DNA of 21,679 bases from Zancudomyces culisetae (GCA_001969505.1 LSSK01000736.1:1-21679), one strand, 5' to 3'. Counted from the first letter of the stretch, positions 7,804 to 17,302 are shown. The notes: generated by a model not told the origin, from the letters alone. A program made the numbers and translations.

Positions 7804-8505
7804 CTTTATTCTGTGTTATTAAAAACTCGATAGGTATCCTTTAAGGTTGTGAACTTAAAATTTCAGAACTTGTTTAGATTGAGTTTGCTGAAAGTATCAT
7901 GGTTTACTTGGTATACTCAAAGTATTTTTTCGTCAATACTATGATTGTTGTTTGGTTATCACTACACAGCTTTTAGTGCTTGGTAGATACTTTTTAAGAG
8001 TCCCCCAGATACTGAAAATACAAAAACTTATAAAACAAAAGTGATTAAGGCTACAATAGAAATTCTTTGTACCCCAAGTTGATATTTTTTGTTTGATTCG
8101 AGTTTAGTTACCATTCTATATTCGCTTCATAGTATACATCATCTTAAACTCCATTAAACTTTACCCCCCCTCCCCCACCACCCACAACCAACACCAACAA
8201 GAGTATCACTAGTATTTAATGCTTTCAAACAGACTCTAAACAAACAAGCTAACACCACAGAAATGTTTTTTTCATACTTAAGTTGTCTACAAAATACCAG
8301 CATATATGTTATACCTTAGGCTTAAACATACATCACTCATATCTATTTAAGACCCCAGCTATAAAGCTAAATAGGAAAAAAAGAAACAAAGCCACTATAT
8401 ACATCCCGCTTCGTAAGCCTATTATTAAGTAGTCCCTTTTAAAACATCTTGGCTCCACTCTTTTGTGCTGACTTTTCTCTCAACTCCTTGCTTAAAAGTT
8501 TATAA

Positions 8506-8535
8506 TGATATCATTTTCACTGATATCATTTTTAC
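8506..8535. repeat. Two tandem 15-bp units containing palindromic TGATATCA
   Basis: Units 8506-8520 and 8521-8535 match at 14 of 15 positions and each carries TGATATCATTTT. They lie about 100 bp upstream of the small ORF at 8633. A paired site for a dimeric regulator is possible; no known factor is assigned. Confidence 0.6.
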
Positions 8536-8632
8536 TTTTGTGATAACTTTACCTGTTCCCTACCTCCCCAGATTTTACTTCAATTTGCATGTAAGAAAGT
8601 AAGTGCAGATATGTTCAAGTACTGGCATATAT

Positions 8633-8833
8633 ATGAAGGACCGCACTTATGTATACAGGCTGATATTGCATCACTATAAACTACACACTCTTAAATTGAT
8701 CAGGTTTTTGGTTATTAGCTTTTGCGTTATCACTGTTACTTTTCTTTGTGCAAGAAGAGTGGGAGTTGGTGAATCACAACTTTCCCAACTTCCTAAAAAA
8801 AAGAGTAAACCAATTCAGGTGAAAAACGACTAG
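8633..8833 (+). CDS. Hypothetical small single-pass membrane protein
   Basis: 66 codons from the ATG at 8633; the frame is also open slightly upstream, from a GTG at 8603. The peptide has a basic start, one hydrophobic segment of about 20 residues (near residues 22-43, LKLIRFLVISFCVITVTFLC) followed by ARR, and a Lys-rich C-terminus (PKKKSKP). That pattern fits a single membrane span with a charged tail. I do not recognise a family. Support is weak: the ORF is short, the region is AT-rich, and the only context is a 15-bp tandem repeat about 100 bp upstream. It may be chance. Confidence 0.25.
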   Translation: MKDRTYVYRLILHHYKLHTLKLIRFLVISFCVITVTFLCARRVGVGESQLSQLPKKKSKPIQVKND

Positions 8834-9056
8834 TAAGTTGAGCGCAAGATATGTGACTCTGTTGACCAGAAACGCAGATAGTGGAATTGGTAAATAATGG
8901 TTTCGCTTTATTAAGAAACTGGTGCTGAATATGCGATTCATGATATAGTATTACACAGGTAAAAAGTGGAGAAAGCTAGCCCTCCCCCCAGGACGTGGTT
9001 AGAAACTAAAAAAAAAAAGTTCTTGGAGGAATATTCCATAAATAGAAAAAAAGTAC

Positions 9057-10145
9057 CTAGGCCAGTTGAGATGAATATGCTACAGCTACCTTCGCAGCCT
9101 GCAGCCTTCTCTCAGTAAGCGGAAGCAGCTGGAGCTTTTTGTGGATTTTTTTCAATTTGTAAATTACGTTCTCTATAGATTCCATTGGTGTTTCAACAAC
9201 CGTGGAGCACTCCACTTCAGGAAACAGCTGAGCCGTAAGTTTAAATATCTCTTTTTCATCAAGAGCTGCAACGACTTTTTCCCAATCACTGTCATAAAGA
9301 GTATAGTCAATCTCTCCATCACAGCACAGATATGAGGCCAGGCGCTGCGATGTTATCCCAAAAATACCAAAGTTCATCTTCGCAATAGCGTCGTTACGTA
9401 CCCAACTTCCAAGAAGGTCAGGTGTGACTCGTATTCCAGCTTCTAGTCCAGTTTGGCCGGGTGCATCATATCTGCGGACAGAATACATGTACGACCAAAA
9501 ATGCTGCTCAAAAGCCAATAACACATGAAGATAATTGTTATATCCCACGTGTGGATCCACTTGGTCCGGTTTTATTACAAGCTTTGTGCTGGGAAACGTC
9601 AGTGAGTTGCTTTCATACATTTTAGACAAATCTACATACTCCCAGCCTTTTGAAACACATATATTACCATAGTTATGCGTTTTTTGAAAACCCAAAAGGT
9701 TTAGAATTTTTGCTGGCTTTGTCGGGTTATTGACACATAGGCGGAGTCCAATGTTGTTTACCGAGGCAAAGTTTGACCAAAACTCAAACTCTTTGAAGCT
9801 GTCAGGCTGGAAGGCATCAAAAATAAACACAATTGCATCAATAGGGCCTCCAAGTCTGGCCCTATCCACACTAGAGCTACTCAGAAAAGAGTCGTTCTTT
9901 CCTGTTTCGTGAACCCATATGTGTGTTTTAAACTCATAGTACACAGTTTTATGTTCCCATTGAATTGGTCTGTATTTTAGGCTGAACAGGCGATTGCTGG
10001 AAACTTGCACGTTTTCATCCGTGTATTCGAGGCTTTTTCCGAAAATACCTTGGACTGCCTTGCTTTTCCCAACACCCTTCCTACCAACAATCAGCGACAC
10101 GTTTTCCAAACCTTTGAAAAGATTGCTGACAAATTCTTCGGCCAT
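9057..10145 (-). CDS. IRC6: IRC6/AAGAB (p34)-type clathrin-adaptor cofactor with Rab-like P-loop
   Basis: 362 residues. Irc6 in yeast and AAGAB/p34 in mammals bind clathrin adaptors (AP-1, AP-2); p34 acts as an assembly chaperone, and deletion of yeast IRC6 raises Rad52 foci. The N-terminal half is GTPase-like: P-loop GRKGVGKS (21-28), then a strand IDAIVFIFDAF. I see no clear NKxD motif, as expected for this pseudo-GTPase family. The C-terminus has the family signature, a helix ending LPLTERRLQAAKVAVA. S. cerevisiae Irc6 is shorter (about 240 residues) and human AAGAB about 315, so this copy has extra loops. The start ATG is the first in frame. It diverges from NPR3 across a 2.9-kb gap. Family call rests on P-loop plus C-terminal motif. 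Confidence 0.78.
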   Translation of the reverse strand: MAEEFVSNLFKGLENVSLIVGRKGVGKSKAVQGIFGKSLEYTDENVQVSSNRLFSLKYRPIQWEHKTVYYEFKTHIWVHETGKNDSFLSSSSVDRARLGGPIDAIVFIFDAFQPDSFKEFEFWSNFASVNNIGLRLCVNNPTKPAKILNLLGFQKTHNYGNICVSKGWEYVDLSKMYESNSLTFPSTKLVIKPDQVDPHVGYNNYLHVLLAFEQHFWSYMYSVRRYDAPGQTGLEAGIRVTPDLLGSWVRNDAIAKMNFGIFGITSQRLASYLCCDGEIDYTLYDSDWEKVVAALDEKEIFKLTAQLFPEVECSTVVETPMESIENVIYKLKKIHKKLQLLPLTERRLQAAKVAVAYSSQLA

Positions 10146-10662
10146 GTTTAAGTCTTTCTAAAGTTACAGAGTGCAAAAAAAAAAGATACTGTTTTAGCTT
10201 GAGTTCATTCCTTGAACTTTTCAATTCGTGTCCTCCTAAAGGTTTTATACTTGACCCTTAGACATTAAATAGAATACGGATTCCCGACAGTTATCGTAAG
10301 GCTGTTGTTAGTGTTATTGCTTATTTTTTTAAACAATGTTCTTGTACAATTTCCATGAAAAAGTTTAACCAACTTAATAGATGAATTGGTCGGCGGGATG
10401 TCAGTGTAAAATATGTATTTATTAAGGTTCAGTAAGCTTGAACCCCTTAGTCTATTGTTTAATAAACAGCCTTACTAACTTTAAACTTAAAAGAGTAAGA
10501 GTATATTTTTTTCTAAAAGAATTTAAATAGTGCCAGCTATGTAGTAATATGTGCACAAACAATTTGCTATCCAATATTCTCGGCGCTAAAATGTATATAT
10601 TTTTCACCTGTTCACAATACCACGCATGATTTGTAATAGTTTTTTGTATTTTTTTTCTCGAG

Positions 10663-10670
10663 TATATAAA
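10663..10670 (+). promoter_or_regulatory. Orphan TATA box
   Basis: TATATAAA within CTCGAGTATATAAAACAGG, the strongest-looking TATA element in the gap. It is followed by an A-rich leader-like stretch and an ATG at 10754 in good A-rich context that stops after three codons (MTE). The next ATG, at 10798, opens 32 codons. No downstream gene accounts for it. Confidence 0.45.
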
Positions 10671-10991
10671 ACAGGGGTAATGCCTACCAATAAATCAGAG
10701 CATTGATAAATTCAATTTCCTCAAAAATAAAATAAAAATAAAATAAGGCGAAAATGACAGAATGAAACTTTTTTTTTCGATATAACTAACAAGGAAGATG
10801 TACAATCCAATAGTTTTGCAGACAAATGTGGTAATATCACAAAGTTCACACGAATTAGCATTGCTTTATTTTTTTCGCTCAGTAAATACAAAATAGCATT
10901 TCAATTAGCAAATTCTAATGTAAACCAAGTTTTTCATGACAAAATAGAATTGATGGGATAATTAAACCCGGGCTTAGATTGAAAACGCATA

Positions 10992-11010
10992 GGACTTGAA
11001 AAACAAGTCC
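10992..11010 (+). other. Perfect 7-bp hairpin with A5 loop
   Basis: GGACTTG, AAAAA, CAAGTCC. The arms are fully complementary. There is no T-run directly after it, so it is not a simple terminator; a structured RNA is possible. Confidence 0.4.
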
Positions 11011-11517
11011 ACAGCAGATGGGTTGGGCAAGGTCCAAAATTCTATAACAATTGGTTTGCACTATTTTTTGCTAAAAAATTTTTTTTTTTGAGTTGTAGCT
11101 GTAATGAGAATTAAGCCAAATTATTTGCTGAGCACTGCATTTTCCAACCAAGCCGATTCATTTTGAAGTGTAAATCAAATAACCAGATGTAACATATGTT
11201 GGGCCTTGTAGGAATTGGCATTGTTTTGTCAGTGAGAATCAGGACTAAAAATTCGGATTTCACCAAACTAAATTGTGTTGACTTTAATCAGTGAATTAGC
11301 TGGTTAACAATCACTGCCAATAAACGTGCAAAGTTTACATAAAATTATAAAGTTTTGAAGGTGTTTTATAGGGCATTAAATGGTTTGTAATAGGGATTCC
11401 GCTTTAAAAGCACTAAAATCGAAAAATCTGTAAAAGATTAAAAAAGCAAGTAGATTGTTGGTAAAAAAGCCTGCCAATCACCACAAAGATACATGACTCG
11501 TGTATAGGAGTGTTAAA

Positions 11518-11886
11518 TTATTGATGTTTTAAAGAAATAGCCGGGTTATTACTAATAGCAGTAACAACTCCATAAGTCCAAGAAATTGGGGAGTTGGAAG
11601 CATACAACGTGATAGGCTCAGAACAACAAGCAATCGAATAAACTGCATGTCTTGGACTATTTTGCGGAAATCTGAGTGGTACTACACACGGTCTCTGCGA
11701 TGCTAACACACAATTGGTACATGATAGCGTTTGGAGTTGGGCAAAATATATTCGTAACTGTAGCCGAGCAGGCTTGGGTGACAATGTAAGCCAGTGTATG
11801 ATTAGCAACACGCTACCCATTGGTGAAGCGGGATTGGTACGCTCAGCAGCCATAAAATAAAGTGCAGAAAACACATTCTTGTACAT
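11518..11886 (-). CDS. Hypothetical 122-residue ORF in a GC-richer island
   Basis: The ORF runs from an ATG in A-rich context (GAAAAATG) to TAA, and its ends coincide with the edges of a block visibly richer in G+C than its AT-rich flanks. A TATATGG lies about 100 nt upstream on the same strand. The product has seven Cys, several Pro and two moderately hydrophobic stretches but no motif I recognise. The same GC rise could instead mark a structured non-coding RNA on either strand, or a gene relic. I found no convincing SRP, RNase P or snRNA landmarks. Treat as a candidate only. Confidence 0.3.
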   Translation of the reverse strand: MYKNVFSALYFMAAERTNPASPMGSVLLIIHWLTLSPKPARLQLRIYFAQLQTLSCTNCVLASQRPCVVPLRFPQNSPRHAVYSIACCSEPITLYASNSPISWTYGVVTAISNNPAISLKHQ

Positions 11887-12319
11887 TTTTCATGTCAACG
11901 TGTTTATTTATGAACGAAGGAACTGGCAAATATATGGTGTGTTTTTGACGATGTAATGGTTATGAAAGAGCATGATGTAGACATGCCATATAAAAAACTG
12001 AGTATGTACTATACTCATCCATTCAATCGATAACTCAAACTCATAATCTTTTAGATATTCACAAAATTTATTACAAATTGTAGTTTATTGCTAATCAAGA
12101 TCAGAATCACGCCTCGTTTAATTAATAAACGTGCTATTATCTAACTAAAAAACCGAAAAAATGAGGTTACTAAACAAAAGTTGGCTGATATATGTCGAAA
12201 ATGGCTAATAGGTAATACTCAAAACACAAAGATAACACAGCCAGATTTTGGGTCACAAGGGTTGTGCAAAAATTATACAATCCATGATTGGCTATTATGA
12301 TGGCAGAGGCAATTGTTAT

Positions 12320-12586
12320 CTAAAGAAGTAAGACTAGGGATTGTTAGTAAAAAAAAGAAGTATTCCCTGACTGGTCAATGAGCAGTGTCTAGATCCCTGG
12401 CATTACGCTTTATTCAAACCACGCAGGTACAAAAAATAGCGGACAACAAAAAGTATGGAGCATATTGTATCTCATCCTTGTAAACTTACCATTAAAAAGA
12501 TTGTAGTGGAGTGCAACAGCACGAGGGGAGATTATGCCATGTAAACAGGGCGTCTGTATCTTATTTAGTGTTAGTAGTGCGCACAT
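12320..12586 (-). other. Candidate spliced transcript without long ORF
   Basis: On the minus strand: TACTAAC at 12576-12570 with a CAG acceptor ending at 12554; a possible 64-nt exon 12553-12490; donor GTAAGT at 12489; a second TACTAAC at 12349-12343; acceptors TAG ending at 12334 or 12320. The order and spacing are those of two consecutive yeast introns. Splicing 12489-12320 joins ATG to a frame open for about 50 codons with a hydrophobic product, or, in another phase, extends an ORF from the ATG at 12586 by 15 codons. Neither is recognisable. The first donor is not convincing (GTATAC near 12640). It could be a small gene or a non-coding RNA. Confidence 0.35.
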
Positions 12587-12689
12587 ATGCGGCTATATCA
12601 CCGAAGCCAGTATCTTATATGTACATTAAATCGGGTATACAATGATGGGGATGATTGGGCGTGAAGAAATAAAGTGAATATATATATGG

Positions 12690-12697
12690 TATATAAA
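12690..12697 (+). promoter_or_regulatory. TATA box candidate for NPR3
   Basis: TATATAAA about 355 nt upstream of the NPR3 start codon. The same AT block reads as TATATATA on the minus strand, so it could also serve the candidate transcript running leftward. Confidence 0.4.
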
Positions 12698-13051
12698 CCA
12701 ATTTGTTCGGTATAGGCTCAACTGTTACGTCCCAAATGATGGTGGTGTATATCCTATGTATTATGTGTAGTTTCTAAGCTGCAAAAGAAAGCAGTAGAGT
12801 GTGAGGATATGTATAGCAGCGGAGAGTGATTCTTAACAACCAATCGCTAAGCTCGGCCACTGTACAGCCAATAAAAAAGATATACTTGTTTTCATGATTC
12901 CAAATGAAGAAAAATGCCATCTGAAATTAATTGATATTTCAACTACTAAATTGTTACGTAAAGCAAAGTGCGCTCTATTTTTACCCTAAAAATCAGGAAA
13001 AAAAGGTAGTATAGAACCCCTTACAGGATGCTAGATAAATAAGGCCAAAGT

Positions 13052-16000
13052 ATGGATAAGCTATTACTAGGTGTTTTTTTGGTCACGTACTCTTCAAAAG
13101 GAAACTATATACCTTTTAGGTACCCATTATCTATTTATGATTCAGAAATATCCCTAAAAAGCAAGGATGGGCCAAATCCGCAGAACCAACAAAATCCACA
13201 AGAGGAACCACAACAGGAACCACAACAGCAGCAATTAACTCAAAAAGCAAATGAGCAAAAAGAGAGGACAAATGGTGTTCATTTGGATACCAAAGGGATC
13301 GATTCAAAAGATAATATTGTACTAATAAAAGAAAGCGATGAACATTTGCAAACAAATGAACTTAGCCCCAAAGTAGTGGAAGATGTTGATAGACAGCAAG
13401 GTAGGTTTTTTGTTTCAGCTAGTTTATAAATTTTATTACTAACATTAGCAATTAAATACATCGTAGACGATTTAGAACTAGTTAAAACCAATTTATCTAC
13501 GACTGGGATCGATGCCGACAAATTATCCTCGTCAAGACCAGGGAATTCTGGGAGTTTAATGGGTAAGTTGAATACTGTGAACTAAAAAAAAAGGGTCGGC
13601 ATATCAAGATGCTAGAAATAAGACATAAGAGCTAGAGTGCAGGGTGTTAGCGATTGTATAGTAAAATGGATTCAAAAGATTGGTGTACAGAATTATTTCG
13701 GCGATATTAGCGTGGCAAAAGTCACAAGAATAACACAAGAGTGTTTTAGTTATATTAGGGGTTTAATTGTATCTAACTACTGGTATGTGATGATATAAAA
13801 TAAATAGAAGAAGGAGCTTTGAAAGATGCAGCAAAGGAGGTCGAATATGAGACTCAAACGCTGGGGGTAACACAGAGACAAGATGGACATAATAAAAGTA
13901 GTACAAATGTTCGAAAGTTGAGGGAGGGAAGGGGGTTGTTTGGAAGTAGGGTAAGAAACTCGCTCTGGAAGACAGGGGTCGAGAATACCCAAGAAAAGAA
14001 AAGTAGTCTTGACATGGACGAAGAGAAAATAAAGGAAAAGCTGACAATTCCTGAAGAGTATCCGTTAACCAATATTAGACATACAAGGAAAAGTGATGGA
14101 GATGCAGTATATGGAAATAAGTCAAAGAGCGAGAGGGAATCAGTACATCACAGAAAATACAGTGAACACGACGAAGGCAAAAGAAAGGGCAATAATGACA
14201 AAAAAGGCTACGATCAAGGGAAAAGTGGTGATTTCAAGCAAAGTAGATTGAAACCAGTGCGAAAAGATATCGAGTCCAGGTCAGCAGAGTTGGCTGTAGA
14301 TGGTTCGGTCAAAAGCATAGCGGGGTTCGAAAGGAATTTTGGAGACAAAGTAGAGAATTTATGGATTGAGTCCACTATTCTGGGCTTTGATAGAAAGATT
14401 CTTTCACAGATTTTGGCAGTAAAACCAAGTCAAAGTTTCCAAAGATTTGAGGTGTCTATAGACGATGTGATGTTCTTAGGTCTCCCAATGCGGGATAGAA
14501 TGGTTGGTGATGAAGATGAAGCGGCCAAAGTGGTGAATAAGAGTGGCCAGGGTATATCGGGAGATTTTCCAAAGTTTCGGGAGTCGGGGTCAGGGTTGGG
14601 GTCGGGGTCAGGGTCAGGCAAAAATATCAGGGCGCCCGAGTCCATAAACCTTCAAACCAAGTCCAAAGGGCCTAACCCGAGCATTGGAGGGGTCAAAAGA
14701 GGAAAGCATACAGAAAGACTTACTAGTGGGCCACAAAGTGTAGCCAATCCGCGTTCCGATAGGTTGAGTAGGGCTGGATTTGTCGATGACTTAGGGAAGG
14801 GACGTCTTGGAGTAAGCAAAAAAAGTGCAAGAAAAAGCTCGATCGCTTCTAGATCAACCAAAAGGGGGGATATAGGCGCGGAGATGGCTGTTGTCGCAAA
14901 AAAGGAGACACGCACGCTCAAAAAATACTCATCCATGTTTCATGTAGTATTTGCGTTAGATGCAAGCTCACCGCATCTGGAGTCATTTAGCGACAGAATA
15001 TACCAATGTCTTATTAGACCACTTTCATGTGCACTCAAATGGGAACAAGAGCAGACAAACTGGGTTCATCAGGAGTCACAGGTGTTGTGGGAGCTACTTC
15101 GGAAGGCGACGCACGAAGATTGGCCCTTGCAGCGGTACATGCAGCAGGTAACTGAACAGTCAGAGCTTGCTGGGCTGTTAAAGCGTGTATACGATGATGC
15201 GATAAGCAAGAGAAGCACGCATGTATCTCTGCATGGAAATGTGCGAGTGTCATTGCAAGTACCCACAACTCCGTTGCTAGTACGACATGCGGCTGACCCA
15301 ATAGTGGCTCAATCGTGGCTCAACTATCGAATGAGTGATTTCGGGTGGAGGAAAAACCAGGATACAAGTTTATTTGAAGAATACTCTCAACCCATAGCAC
15401 CGCATGATATCCTGAAACATATTACGAATTCTGGAAACAGCACTAACTACGGTGTTTATATGGAAAATTGCAATGATGGTAGCCAAGTAGGCATAAAGCT
15501 ACCTACCAAAGCGATTCTAAATCTTCAAGGAGAAAGTTCGCTAAAGGTAGTAAGTCGATATAATGGAAAAGATGGCTCGCATGTTATGCATAATGATAAG
15601 CCATATCAAATCGACAAGTTGGAGCAGGAGCACAGGAACAAGATCAATAACATTGGTGAATTTTACCAAAATGGTAATACATATAATAAAGATATTCAGA
15701 AAAGCTTGGATAAAAAAAAGTTAGTGGTTTTGACATCAAATACCACAGAAACTAAGCTAGAAGCAATGATGAGATGTCTAGAGTTAATGCACTCAGAAAT
15801 CACACACGCTGAAAGGACATCAGGATTAACAGGCTTGGATAAAAAAAACCCGTCCGGAAATAAAACCACAAGGAATAGAGAGTCCAATGACCAACATATA
15901 CACAGAAGAATCAAAGGAAGCGGGATAGAATCGGGGCTTACAAAGGAGTATACAACACAAAAGAACAATATCGGCCAAGAATCGATAGCAAGGTTCTATC

Positions 16001-17229
16001 GGAATATAATAAAACCAGGGGAAAATCAAGTCTCGAGAAGAGGATCTGATTCAGAGCGCTATCCACTTCACCACTATCATCATCCTGATAAAAATCTAGC
16101 AGGAACAGGTGATTATTTGCCCTCAGACTATTCCCAATACCCAACCATTGAGCCTTACCATTCAATCCTGTTATTAACTTCGCCTCAAGAATTAATTTCT
16201 AAAATCTTAATGACAAAGCAAAGCCACAACAATGGCGACAGCTGCTCTCCAACACTGCTGGAGCTGATAAAGAGGGCCACACCCACCAGGACTCTATCTG
16301 AGCTGCATTTGGAAATACCATGCTCGTTTGCACAGATTTGCAGGCTGACGGCGCATCTTGTTTATTGGAATGAAGCCAGGATAATATGTCCTGCATCGGT
16401 ACATGGTATATACTTAGTGGCGCCACGTATCAACACTAGCGATAACGAGCATAACTCTGCCAATATTATCGAAAAATATGGACCTAAGTTTGACAGTTTG
16501 TTTGGAACCAAGGGGTACCGACTATCGCTGGTTTTATCATCATTAAAGCTAAACTGTTCGTTCAAAGAGTCGCTGCTCTCTATAGATAATCAAACATCGA
16601 ACGACTACACTAATTTTGCAGATCCAATTATTAACGAGTTTGTAAATGGTAACGCTGAAAAGGGTGAACAAAATAATCTAAGCGATACCGAGTACAATGA
16701 TGAGCCTCAGTTGCACCGTGATAATGAGGAATTGTATTTAGAAATGCTGGTATTTTTATTGAAGCATAAACTAGTTGTACAAGTTCACACCTGGCCGTTG
16801 TTGCTAGTGCCTTTATATGTAAAACTAGGCATGAGTGAGCAGGAGTATTTGAAAATCATGAAAAAGAAATGGGAGCAAAGCTTGAAATCAATTGAACTAG
16901 TTTCTTATAACAAAAGTAATAAAAGTGATAATAGTACAGCGAATAAAGATGAGCTACTAAACGAGTTTTTAAAGCAAACATACAACAAGACACAATGGAG
17001 ACCAACCAGTGGGTATTCAAAGGCCTCAAAGCACGAGCGCCAATATTTGTTAAAATTGATCAAGGATAAACCCAAACACTATGCAAAGTGGTTTCTTGAT
17101 GCCAGTATCTACTTTAATGGGAAACATCATCTGCACGAAATCTTGTTTAGGGAATGCTTAACATCAAGCCAATTCAAGCAGCTAATCAAACCGTTTTCTG
17201 ACTTGATAATTTTACCCTGCCATTACTAG
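13052..17229 (+). CDS. NPR3: Npr3, SEACIT/GATOR1 subunit, three exons
   Basis: Npr3 with Npr2 and Iml1 forms SEACIT (human GATOR1; NPRL3), the GTPase-activating complex for Gtr1 that turns down TORC1 at the vacuole on amino-acid or nitrogen shortage. Exons: 13052-13400, 13467-13562, 13808-17229; 3867 nt, 1288 residues, phases 1 and 1. S. cerevisiae Npr3 is 1146 residues. Exon 1 holds the N-terminal longin strand set (LLGVFLVTYSSKG then FRYPLS). Exon 3 holds FHVVFALD, then IYQCLIRPLSCALKWEQEQ, a family hallmark, and the C-terminal winged-helix end FNGKHHLHEILFRECLT. Between them lie long charged, Ser/Gly-rich insertions. Without splicing, exon 1 and exon 3 look like separate ORFs and exon 3 lacks an ATG at its start. 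It converges with the SBF/MBF-type gene, 73 bp apart. Firm. Confidence 0.93.
13401..13466 (+). other. NPR3 intron 1 (66 nt)
   Basis: Donor GTAGGT (atypical), branch site TACTAAC (13437-13443), acceptor GTAG at 13466. A nearer TAG at 13448, six nt after the branch A, is in the same frame and would add six codons. The 24-nt branch-to-AG distance favours 13466. Confidence 0.88.
13563..13807 (+). other. NPR3 intron 2 (245 nt)
   Basis: Donor GTAAGT, branch candidate TCTAAC (13772-13777), acceptor AAATAG at 13807, phase 1. Exon 3 is open from the acceptor in the needed frame. Confidence 0.88.
14581..14618 (+). repeat. GGGTC-type repeat encoding Gly-Ser in NPR3
   Basis: Imperfect GGGTC(A/G) units encode a short Ser-Gly array in a disordered insertion of Npr3. 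The strand is strongly G-rich here. Confidence 0.8.
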
Positions 17230-17302
17230 CCGGGATAACAAGTGGTAAATAGAAATATTTTTTTGGACTTGTCTTTGGGGGCTTTTTTTTCTTGTTTGTT
17301 TT
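17230..17302. terminator. 73-bp convergent 3' spacer of NPR3 and the SBF/MBF-type gene
   Basis: The two stop codons face each other across 73 bp with T7 and T8 runs on the plus strand. Poly(A) sites of both genes probably fall in or beyond this spacer, so their 3' UTRs are likely to overlap. Confidence 0.55.

Larger units (their letters stand above)
7623..9056. other. 1.4-kb intergenic region
   Basis: It lies between the start of the GDSL gene and the end of IRC6. Contents: the GDSL promoter, a C-rich stretch with C7 and C5 runs (8164-8176, then CCACCACCC), a 15-bp tandem repeat (8506-8535), a candidate small membrane-protein ORF (8633-8833) and an A-rich 3' flank of IRC6 (about 9007-9053). 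No tRNA or other recognisable gene. Confidence 0.6.
10146..13051. other. 2.9-kb intergenic region with several unexplained signals
   Basis: Between divergent IRC6 and NPR3 no recognisable protein gene is present, yet the gap is several times longer than the others. Mostly AT-rich. It contains an orphan TATA box (10663), a 32-codon ORF at 10798-10896 (+) preceded by TAACTAAC, a perfect hairpin (10992-11010), a GC-richer 122-codon ORF on the minus strand (11518-11886), splice-signal sets on the minus strand (12320-12586) and a TATA region near 12690 suitable for NPR3. No tRNA, no clear snRNA, no transposon ends found. Confidence 0.6.

Noticed and set aside
8240-8262. AAGCTAACACCACAG as a branch site and acceptor on the plus strand
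   Set aside because: No acceptable donor upstream, and the frame after the AG closes within about 20 codons.
11091-11115. AGCTGTAATGAG resembling the 5' end of yeast SRP RNA
   Set aside because: No second SRP Alu loop or helix 8 motif follows at the right distance, and a long T run lies just upstream.
11660-11680. CGGAAATCTGAG resembling RNase P CR-I
   Set aside because: The matching CTCAGA lies upstream instead of downstream, so helix P4 cannot form in the required order on either strand.
12480-12545. ACTTACC and GGGGAGAT resembling U1 snRNA on the plus strand
   Set aside because: The U1 stem-loop I sequence and the rest of the RNA are absent; ACTTACC is better explained as a splice donor on the other strand.
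10146-13051. Transposon or LTR remnant in the long gap
   Set aside because: No terminal repeats, target-site duplications or reverse-transcriptase/transposase motifs were seen.
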